From contig CAYGUV010000005.1 in assembly GCA_964353185.1 (NCBI GenBank), forward strand, positions 48,734 through 112,733: a DNA stretch of 64,000 nt, given 5' to 3'. Under the pieces are notes generated by a model, which worked only from the letters and a program-made list of their open reading frames with translations, searched no databases and was not told the DNA's origin. Both the position numbers and the translations under genes were made by a program. Shown piece by piece: positions 50,555-57,447 of the stretch (its first letter is position 1; each line of letters begins with the position of its first letter). This DNA comes from GCA-2708415 sp964353185 (GTDB lineage: Bacteria; Pseudomonadota; Alphaproteobacteria; Micavibrionales; Micavibrionaceae).

Positions 50555-52105
50555 ATGGAAATTAAAGCGGCAGAAATCTCAAAGATTTTGAAAGAACAGA
50601 TTAACGACTTTAGCGCGCAAGCAAATGTTGAAGAAGTTGGTCAGGTTTTATCCGTAGGGGATGGTGTTGCCCGTGTTTATGGCCTTGATCAAGTGCAAGC
50701 TGGTGAAATGGTTGAATTTCCAGGTGGAATTAAAGGAATGGCCTTGAACCTTGAAACTGACAACGTTGGTGTGGTTATTTTTGGATCAGACCGCGACATT
50801 AAAGAAGGCGACATTGTTCGCCGTACTGGTGAGATTGTTTCTGTACCTGTTGGTGAAGGCCTTTTGGGTCGTGTTGTTGATGGTTTGGGTAACCCGATTG
50901 ATGGTAAAGGCCCGATTAAAACAACAGAGACAAGCCTTGTTGAAGTAAAAGCGCCAGGTATTATGCCACGTAAATCAGTTCATGAGCCGATGCAATCAGG
51001 CATTAAAGCGATTGATGCGCTGGTTCCTGTTGGTCGTGGACAGCGTGAGTTGATTATTGGTGACCGTCAAACCGGTAAGACTGCGGTTGCGGTTGACACA
51101 ATCATTAACCAAAAATCTGTGAATGGTGAAAAAGACGATAACAAAAACCTTTATTGTATTTACGTAGCGATTGGTCAAAAACGTTCGACTGTTGCTCAGT
51201 TGGTAAAAGAATTAGAAGATAATGGCGCGCTTGAATATTCAATTATTGTTGCTGCGACGGCTTCTGATCCTGCGCCGATGCAATATCTTGCGCCGTACAC
51301 AGGTTGTGCGATGGGTGAGTGGTTCCGTGATAATGGTAAACATGGTTTGATCATTTATGATGATTTATCAAAGCAGGCGGTTGCGTATCGTCAGATGTCA
51401 CTGCTTCTTCGTCGTCCACCGGGTCGTGAAGCGTATCCAGGGGATGTTTTCTACATTCACTCCCGTTTGCTCGAGCGTTCTTGTAAATTAAACGAAGCAA
51501 ATGGATCAGGTTCATTAACCGCGCTACCGATCATTGAAACACAAGCGGGTGACGTGTCTGCGTATATTCCGACAAACGTTATTTCGATTACAGATGGTCA
51601 GATCTTCTTGGAAACTGATTTATTCTTTAAAGGGATTCGTCCTGCGATTAACGTTGGTCTATCGGTTTCTCGTGTTGGTTCTGCGGCGCAGACAAAGGCG
51701 ATGAAACAAGTTTCTGGTTCGATCAAGCTTGAGCTTGCGCAGTACCGTGAAATGGAAGCGTTCGCACAGTTTGCGTCAGACCTTGACCCTGCAACGCAAA
51801 AATTATTGGCGCGTGGTGCACGTTTGACACAGTTGTTGAAACAGCCACAATACTCACCTTTAACGATGGCCGAACAAGTTGCGGTTATCTTTGCGGGAAC
51901 AAAAGGATATTTGGATAATGTCGCGGTTGCGGATGTATCGAATTATGAAATAAAGCTTTTGGCTGATTTACGCTCTGGCGGTAAATCAATTTTGAATGCG
52001 ATTGATGAGAAGCAAAAGATTGATGATAAAATCGAAGCTGATTTAAAAGCGTACCTTGAAAAATTCACGAGCAGCTACGTTTCTGCGCATAAGAAAGCCG
52101 CTTAA
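50555..52105 (+). CDS. atpA: ATP synthase F1, alpha subunit
   Basis: The alpha subunit carries the non-catalytic nucleotide sites. P-loop GDRQTGKTAVAVD is near residues 169-181, the ATPase signature SKQAVAYRQMSLLLRRPPGREAYPGDVFY lies in the middle, and the PxxSVSRVGSAAQ region is present. The length of 516 residues is normal. AGAGGAAA is the ribosome site. It is 22 bases before the atpG start. Confidence 0.97.
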   Translation: MEIKAAEISKILKEQINDFSAQANVEEVGQVLSVGDGVARVYGLDQVQAGEMVEFPGGIKGMALNLETDNVGVVIFGSDRDIKEGDIVRRTGEIVSVPVGEGLLGRVVDGLGNPIDGKGPIKTTETSLVEVKAPGIMPRKSVHEPMQSGIKAIDALVPVGRGQRELIIGDRQTGKTAVAVDTIINQKSVNGEKDDNKNLYCIYVAIGQKRSTVAQLVKELEDNGALEYSIIVAATASDPAPMQYLAPYTGCAMGEWFRDNGKHGLIIYDDLSKQAVAYRQMSLLLRRPPGREAYPGDVFYIHSRLLERSCKLNEANGSGSLTALPIIETQAGDVSAYIPTNVISITDGQIFLETDLFFKGIRPAINVGLSVSRVGSAAQTKAMKQVSGSIKLELAQYREMEAFAQFASDLDPATQKLLARGARLTQLLKQPQYSPLTMAEQVAVIFAGTKGYLDNVAVADVSNYEIKLLADLRSGGKSILNAIDEKQKIDDKIEADLKAYLEKFTSSYVSAHKKAA

Positions 52106-52127
52106 TTTTTAGAAAGCATTAAAAGCT

Positions 52128-52395
52128 ATGCCAAGTTTAAAAGATTATAGAGATAGAATTGCTTCTGTGAAGTCGACAAAAAAGATTACGTCGGCGATGA
52201 AAATGGTGGCCGCAAGTAAATTAAAAAAAGCGCAAGACCAAGCAGAAGCGTCACAGCCATATGCCCGTGCAATGGGTGAGATGTTGGCACGTGTAGCCAA
52301 GGGCGTGACAGTTACAGAAGCCTCTCCTAAATTATTGATCGGCACAGGATCTGAGCAGACACATTTATTGGTGATTGTGACGTCTGATCGTGGGT
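52128..52395 (+). CDS. atpG: ATP synthase F1, gamma subunit, 5' part only
   Basis: The first 89 residues of the gamma (rotor shaft) subunit are present: SLKDYRDRIASVKSTKKITSAMKMVAASKLKKAQ is the typical N-terminal helix. The frame then runs into the N block. A gamma subunit has about 290 residues, so about 600 bases of this gene are missing, more than the 100 N suggest. No sign of a real truncation is seen; this is an assembly gap. Any frame reading through the N is an artefact. Confidence 0.93.
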
Positions 52396-52495
52396 NNNNN
52401 NNNNNNNNNNNNNNNNNNNNNNNNNNNNNNNNNNNNNNNNNNNNNNNNNNNNNNNNNNNNNNNNNNNNNNNNNNNNNNNNNNNNNNNNNNNNNNN
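52396..52495. other. assembly gap of 100 N
   Basis: Exactly 100 N occupy 52396-52495, the conventional placeholder for a scaffold gap of unknown size. The missing part of atpG requires at least about 600 bases. Downstream coordinates are thus shorter than the true genome. Confidence 0.99.
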
Positions 52496-52513
52496 AAAAG
52501 AGGAAGTAAAAAA

Positions 52514-53935
52514 ATGGCAAATGGAAAAATTCAACAGGTACTTGGTGCGGTTGTTGACGTACAATTTGAAGAGGGAAGCATCCCCGCGATTTTGAACGCG
52601 ATTACAACAGACAATAACGGTAAGACGTTGGTCTTGGAAGTTGCGCAGCACTTAGGAGAAAATACAGTGCGTGCCATTGCGATGGACACAACAGACGGTC
52701 TTGTCCGCGGACAAGAAGTTGTTGATACGGGCGATGCGATTTCTGTTCCTGTTGGTCCAGAAGTTTTGGGCCGTATCTTTGACGTCATTGGTCAGCCTAT
52801 CGATGATATGCCTGCGCCAAAAACAACAAAACGTTACCCAATTCACCGTGATGCGCCTGCGTTTGCTGATCAAGCAACAGAGACAGAGCAGTTGGTAACA
52901 GGCATTAAAGTTGTTGACCTGCTTTGCCCTTATGCAAAGGGTGGTAAAATTGGATTGTTCGGTGGTGCGGGTGTTGGTAAGACCGTTACAATCATGGAAT
53001 TGATTAACAACATTGCAAAAGGCCACGGTGGTGTGTCTGTATTTGCGGGTGTTGGAGAGCGTACCCGTGAAGGGAATGACCTGTATCATGAGATGTTAGA
53101 ATCTGGCGTTATTAAGCCAAATGGCGAAGAAGGATCAAAAGCGGCTCTTGTTTACGGTCAAATGAATGAGCCACCAGGGGCGCGTGCGCGTGTTGCCTTG
53201 TCTGGTTTGTCGATGGCGGAATATTTCCGTGATGAAGAAGGGCAAGATGTTTTATTCTTCATGGATAATGTTTTCCGTTTCACGCAAGCGGGCGCGGAGG
53301 TGTCAGCGCTTCTTGGTCGTATCCCATCTGCGGTTGGTTATCAGCCAACATTGTCAACAGATATGGGTGCGCTGCAAGAACGTATTACATCCACAAATAA
53401 AGGGTCTATTACATCGGTTCAGGCGGTTTACGTTCCTGCGGATGACTTGACAGACCCTGCGCCAGCAACGGCGTTCGCCCATTTGGACGCGACAACGGTT
53501 CTATCACGTGCGATTTCCGAGCTTGGTATTTATCCAGCCGTGGATCCGCTTGATTCTACATCACGTATCCTAGACCCACGTGTTGTTGGGGATGAACATT
53601 ATAAATGTGCCGCAGATGTTCAAAAGACATTGCAAACATATAAAGCGCTTCAAGATATTATTGCGATTTTGGGTATGGATGAATTATCCGAAGAAGATAA
53701 ATTGGTCGTGGCGAGAGCGCGTAAAATTCAGCGTTTCTTATCACAACCATTCCACGTTGCCGAAGTGTTTACTGGTTCACCAGGTGTGTTTGTTGATTTG
53801 GCAGATACCATTAAAGGGTTCCGCGCGATTGTAGATGGTGAGTATGACCACCTTCCTGAAAGTGCGTTTTACATGGTAGGTACGATTGAGGAAGTGGAAG
53901 CGAAGGCCAAGAAAATGGCCGCCGAAGCCGCTTAA
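52514..53935 (+). CDS. atpD: ATP synthase F1, beta subunit
   Basis: The beta subunit holds the catalytic sites. P-loop GGAGVGKTV is near residues 154-162, GERTREGNDLYHEM carries the catalytic Glu, and the signature PSAVGYQPTLSTDMG follows. The length of 473 residues is normal. AAGAGGAAG just after the gap is the ribosome site. The usual next gene is atpC; here an amphi-Trp gene and palindromic repeats lie between. Confidence 0.97.
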   Translation: MANGKIQQVLGAVVDVQFEEGSIPAILNAITTDNNGKTLVLEVAQHLGENTVRAIAMDTTDGLVRGQEVVDTGDAISVPVGPEVLGRIFDVIGQPIDDMPAPKTTKRYPIHRDAPAFADQATETEQLVTGIKVVDLLCPYAKGGKIGLFGGAGVGKTVTIMELINNIAKGHGGVSVFAGVGERTREGNDLYHEMLESGVIKPNGEEGSKAALVYGQMNEPPGARARVALSGLSMAEYFRDEEGQDVLFFMDNVFRFTQAGAEVSALLGRIPSAVGYQPTLSTDMGALQERITSTNKGSITSVQAVYVPADDLTDPAPATAFAHLDATTVLSRAISELGIYPAVDPLDSTSRILDPRVVGDEHYKCAADVQKTLQTYKALQDIIAILGMDELSEEDKLVVARARKIQRFLSQPFHVAEVFTGSPGVFVDLADTIKGFRAIVDGEYDHLPESAFYMVGTIEEVEAKAKKMAAEAA

Positions 53936-54082
53936 AATCTTTGAACATTCTGCTCTGGCGTCGTTGAACTGTGGTCTCGTTTATAGTTATAAACTTCACC
54001 TTGTTCGCCTAGCCAGATCAAAATATTCTTTGATTTACTTGATTGAAATATAAATGCGATTGATTAAGTGATTAGAATAATA

Positions 54083-54111
54083 GTGTCATCCCCGCAAAGG
54101 CGGGGATCTGG
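54083..54111. repeat. dispersed palindromic repeat, GTCATCCCCGC type
   Basis: The sequence has an 8-bp stem ATCCCCGC/GCGGGGAT with an AAAG loop. Elements of this look occur in many copies in alphaproteobacterial genomes, between genes. It lies before the amphi-Trp gene, inside the atp operon. Confidence 0.7.
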
Positions 54112-54128
54112 AAATAAAAGGATTAGAA

Positions 54129-54353
54129 ATGTCTAAAGCAGAACGTGATATTGAAAAAGAATATTCAACCGCAGAAATAGTGGCAAAGCTTCGCCGTTTG
54201 GCCGATGATTTGGAGGCTGGAGAGAATTTTGAAATTCAAGTGGCAGGTGAACGTATTTATGTGCCGAACCGCGCAAAATTTTCAATCGAACATGAACGTG
54301 AAGATGGCGAAGAAGAATTGGAATTTCAATTGAAATGGTCAGTTGAGAAATAA
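54129..54353 (+). CDS. amphi-Trp domain protein
   Basis: This 74-residue protein matches the small amphi-Trp family: charged N-terminal helix, FEIQVAGERIYVP and a terminal EELEFQLKW with the conserved Trp. The function of the family is unknown; it occurs in Bacteria and Archaea. Here it sits between atpD and atpC, flanked on both sides by palindromic repeats, so it was likely moved in with them. An AAAAGGATTAG ribosome site is present. It should be transcribed with the atp genes. Confidence 0.82.
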   Translation: MSKAERDIEKEYSTAEIVAKLRRLADDLEAGENFEIQVAGERIYVPNRAKFSIEHEREDGEEELEFQLKWSVEK

Positions 54354-54359
54354 GGGAAA

Positions 54360-54427
54360 TGTCATTCTGAACTCGTTTCAGAATCTTTTTATAAGACTTT
54401 AGATCCTGAAATAAATTTAGGATGACA
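54360..54427. repeat. 68-bp palindromic repeat, GTCATTCTGAAC type
   Basis: TGTCAT at the left end mirrors ATGACA at the right end. Inside are a TTCTGA/TCAGAA hairpin and an ATCCT/AGGAT hairpin. Translation in the minus strand gives VILNLFQDLK and KRVQND, peptide junk familiar from repeat families of Alphaproteobacteria. The element overlaps the upstream end of the atpC leader. Confidence 0.75.
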
Positions 54428-54445
54428 GATAAAAGAGAAAATATA

Positions 54446-54877
54446 ATGGACGCACAAAAATTAGAAAATTTTGATTTTGAATTAGTTTCACCAGAACGTA
54501 AGTTAATGTCGACGCAGGCATGGCAAGTGACGATCCCCGGATATGAAGGTGATTTTGGTGTGCGTGCGGGGCATGCGTCTTTAGTTTCGTCTATCCGCCC
54601 AGGTGTGGTTGAGATTGTTGCCAAACAAGGCGATGCACCGCAGAAGATTTTTATCGCAGGTGGCTTTGCCGATGTTACGGCGACGAATTGCACAATTTTG
54701 GCAGAACAAGCAATTAAGATTGATGAGTTAAACCAAGAAACAATCGAAGGTTTAATTTCAGATATTGAAGCTAAACTTTCCGCGACCAACGACAATGTTG
54801 AGAAAGTCCGCTTTACCCGCGAATTAGACCTTGAAAAAGCCAAGTTAGCGGCGGTTACGGGTAGTTTAGTTTCCTAA
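54446..54877 (+). CDS. atpC: ATP synthase F1, epsilon subunit
   Basis: The epsilon subunit regulates ATP hydrolysis and binds the gamma shaft. I use the ATG at 54446 (143 residues) with AGAG upstream; the ATG at 54422 is part of the palindromic repeat and would add eight non-family residues. The N-terminal beta-sandwich (FDFELVSPERKLMS, PGYEGDFGVRAGHASLVSSIRPG) and the C-terminal helices are present. It is the last canonical atp gene, overlapping the next start by one base. Confidence 0.93.
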   Translation: MDAQKLENFDFELVSPERKLMSTQAWQVTIPGYEGDFGVRAGHASLVSSIRPGVVEIVAKQGDAPQKIFIAGGFADVTATNCTILAEQAIKIDELNQETIEGLISDIEAKLSATNDNVEKVRFTRELDLEKAKLAAVTGSLVS

Positions 54878-55440
54878 TGGAATTTTGGGCTGATATTTTT
54901 TCAGCTTACGAGAATCCTTTTTCAATTTGGCAAATATTGGGTTGGCTTGCCGTGCCTATCTATTTGCTTTCATACCAATTATTAAATCCTAAACATACTA
55001 TGGCCGCACATATTCCTGCGGATATTCTATATACGTTACATTTTTTTGGTTTAGGAGCCATTCTTCCTGCGCTCATCGCAGGTATATCACCGCTTCGAAA
55101 TGTTTTAGGAATATTTGGAAGTCAAAGAAGCCTCTATCTGGGGTTACTTGTCTTCACAATTTACGCTTGGGTTTGTGGTTTTATAGTAGCCACGGACTTG
55201 TTAATGTTTTTACCTGTCCTTGCTACAACATTTAAATCTATAGCAATTTTATGCCGATATTCTTTTTGGAAATATAGGTTCTTTCTTTTATTATTCCAAT
55301 TATTATATTTGACGGTTTTTATTTATATTGGGTCTTATGCAGGAACTTTTTTATCAACTATTACCCTTAGCTCAAATTTGATTGGCCTTATACGTTATTA
55401 CTATAAACCCAAAATTAAAGACGCTAATGAAGTAGCTTAA
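54877..55440 (+). CDS. YgjV-like inner membrane protein
   Basis: The 187-residue protein has about six hydrophobic segments and fits the bacterial inner-membrane protein family YgjV: LLSYQLLNPKHTMAAHIPADILYTLHFFGLGA at the first two helices and AGISPLRNVLGIF after. Function of the family is unknown. Its start overlaps the atpC stop by one base, so it reads as the end of the atp operon. Its 3' end overlaps the convergent pabC-like gene by 17 bases. Confidence 0.72.
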   Translation: MEFWADIFSAYENPFSIWQILGWLAVPIYLLSYQLLNPKHTMAAHIPADILYTLHFFGLGAILPALIAGISPLRNVLGIFGSQRSLYLGLLVFTIYAWVCGFIVATDLLMFLPVLATTFKSIAILCRYSFWKYRFFLLLFQLLYLTVFIYIGSYAGTFLSTITLSSNLIGLIRYYYKPKIKDANEVA

Positions 55441-56173
55441 CCCGCTTCATCCCAAAGAAACTATTTGTTAAATATACTTCATCTGCGGCTTTGAGGCGGT
55501 CGATTGAGATACTTTCTTCTATTACGGCTTTGTTTTTACGTAGAATATTTTTACGGGTAACGCCTGCCAATACCCCATCTGATAAGGGGGGCGTGACGAG
55601 TTTGAGGTTTTCTTTGATGAAAATATTGCTGGTCGCGCCGCAGGCGATGGTGCCGTTTGTGTTGGTGATGATAGCTTCTTGCGCGCCTTTATTTTCGGCC
55701 TTGCGGCGCGCGGCGTAGGAGCGGGTATAATCAAGCCGTTTTGAATTCTCTAAAACGCATCCCGCAATACGGGGGTGGTCTGTTATAACTGCTGCTGTTA
55801 TTGGTGTGTTTTCATCAGGCGCAGAGGCCTTGGCAACATGAATAAGGATTGAGCATTCGGTCGCCTTGGCAAGGGGGGCATTGGCAATTCCGCCTGTAAT
55901 AGTGGTTCTGATACGGGCATAGTCATGGTCGAATTTATTTTCTGCCAATAATTTACGGCATATTGTGACAAAGTTATTGAAAGAGAGTTTGGGTTCAATA
56001 CCAATTACATTTTTTGAATCAAAAAGAATGCGGTCAAAATGATCGATACAATGGATCAGCTCATCTTTATAAGAAAGCATGGAATCAAAAATTCCGATTG
56101 CGGTGGTAAAGCCGCTATCGTTCACGGGAATGATATTATCGTCTTTAAGATATTGTCCATTAAAAAAAATCAT
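55424..56173 (-). CDS. pabC: aminotransferase class IV, aminodeoxychorismate-lyase-like
   Basis: The fold-type IV PLP enzyme would convert aminodeoxychorismate to para-aminobenzoate and pyruvate, fitting its four-base overlap with pabB. The Schiff-base lysine is K145 in LENSKRLDYT. Oddly, the family glutamate that binds the PLP pyridine nitrogen (EGS or EGT before SN-IF) is replaced by C178 in TIACGATSNIFI. So the enzyme may be altered, may act as a different aminotransferase, or may use other residues. The gene name is inferred from context. Confidence 0.75.
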   Translation of the reverse strand: MIFFNGQYLKDDNIIPVNDSGFTTAIGIFDSMLSYKDELIHCIDHFDRILFDSKNVIGIEPKLSFNNFVTICRKLLAENKFDHDYARIRTTITGGIANAPLAKATECSILIHVAKASAPDENTPITAAVITDHPRIAGCVLENSKRLDYTRSYAARRKAENKGAQEAIITNTNGTIACGATSNIFIKENLKLVTPPLSDGVLAGVTRKNILRKNKAVIEESISIDRLKAADEVYLTNSFFGMKRVKLLH

Positions 56174-57447
56174 GATGAAAAGCTTTCTAATATTTTTTCA
56201 ATTTTATTTTTTGTCTCCAGCAATTCTTTTTTAGGGTCTGAATCGCTCACGATTCCGCCGCCTGAATGGGTATATATTTTATCGTCTGTCACCAAGGTTG
56301 AGCGGATAAGAATGTTAAAATCTGCCTTATGGTTAAACGCAATATAACCCAATGTACCACAATATGGGCCACGTTTCACTGGCTCAATCGCGTCAATTTG
56401 TTTAACAGCCGCCAGTTTGGGTGCACCCGTGATGGACCCACCGGGGAGTGTGGATTTCAACACATCAAAGATTGTTTTATCATCTGCAATCTCCCCCGAA
56501 ATGGTAGAGACCAGATGATGCAAATTTTCAAATGTTTCAATCGCACATAATTTTTCGACTTTCACGCTGTGGGGTTTGCATGTTTTGGATAAATCATTAC
56601 GCAGTAAATCAACAATCATGGTGTTTTCTGCGCGTTCTTTTGGATTATTTTCAAGTAGGGAAGGATCAGCAGTGGAAGGAATTGTTCCTTTTATAGGCTT
56701 TGTTGAAATTTTTTCATCATCAATTTTTATAAACCGTTCTGGTGAGTGGCATAGCAAATCAAACGCGTTAAAATTTACGAAGGCGGAAAAGGGCGCAGAA
56801 TTTATCTGCCGCAAATATTTATAATGATCAAAGCTTGAGAAATTTTTTGGTTTATCTGCAGATAAGCGGCGGGTTAAGTTTACTTGATAAAATTCACCTG
56901 CGGTAATTTGTTCTTTGAGAAGGAAAACATCTTTGCAATAATTTTCATCATCACGGCTATAATGCCATTTGATATCATATTGTTTTTTTGTGGCCGCGGG
57001 ACTGCGCATTAAATGAAGATTTTCACATTCACCGATGAATTTTTCATTTTCGTGGTCATATATAAAATAATTTTGATAAAGACCAAATATCGCGTCGGGG
57101 AAGTCATACCCCTCCTTATCTTTGGGGGTGTAGCCCATTTCTTGGCAACCAAATTCATAGCCGAAAAATCCCGCTAAACCGCCGTTAAAGGGGAGTTCTT
57201 TGTCGTGTTGGTTATCATATTCTGCATAATATTTTTCTAAAGTATCGATAAAGTTTTGTTCACTTGTAATATTGCTATCAATTTTTATGACGCCATCTTT
57301 TATTTCAAAAACATGCAGAGGGTGAAAACACAAAATGCTGAATTTATTATCAGGATGTTCGGGGCGGTTGCTGTCGAATAAAATTGTATAGGGATCTTTA
57401 GACAGGAACGCTGCCAGATTTAAAAAATCATTATAGCTGTTAGTCAT
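56170..57447 (-). CDS. pabB: aminodeoxychorismate synthase component I
   Basis: PabB converts chorismate with ammonia from glutamine to aminodeoxychorismate, for folate synthesis. The motif KPIKGTIPS at about residues 245-253 is that of PabB (anthranilate synthases have PIAGT). The chorismate-binding domain, ERAENTMIVDLLRNDL and GSITGAPKLAAVKQID, follows. The length of 425 residues is normal, with an N-terminal tryptophan-free domain. It overlaps pabC and the dinG-like gene, so the three genes are an operon. Confidence 0.93.
   Translation of the reverse strand: MTNSYNDFLNLAAFLSKDPYTILFDSNRPEHPDNKFSILCFHPLHVFEIKDGVIKIDSNITSEQNFIDTLEKYYAEYDNQHDKELPFNGGLAGFFGYEFGCQEMGYTPKDKEGYDFPDAIFGLYQNYFIYDHENEKFIGECENLHLMRSPAATKKQYDIKWHYSRDDENYCKDVFLLKEQITAGEFYQVNLTRRLSADKPKNFSSFDHYKYLRQINSAPFSAFVNFNAFDLLCHSPERFIKIDDEKISTKPIKGTIPSTADPSLLENNPKERAENTMIVDLLRNDLSKTCKPHSVKVEKLCAIETFENLHHLVSTISGEIADDKTIFDVLKSTLPGGSITGAPKLAAVKQIDAIEPVKRGPYCGTLGYIAFNHKADFNILIRSTLVTDDKIYTHSGGGIVSDSDPKKELLETKNKIEKILESFSS

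Noticed and set aside
52128..52595. Continuous frame through the N block joining atpG to atpD sequence
   Set aside because: It reads through 100 unknown bases. The part after the gap is in another frame of atpD, so the fusion is an artefact.
54133..54843. 236-residue minus-strand frame over the amphi-Trp and atpC genes
   Set aside because: It is antisense to two well-supported genes and contains peptide junk (VILNLFQDLK) produced by translating the palindromic repeat.
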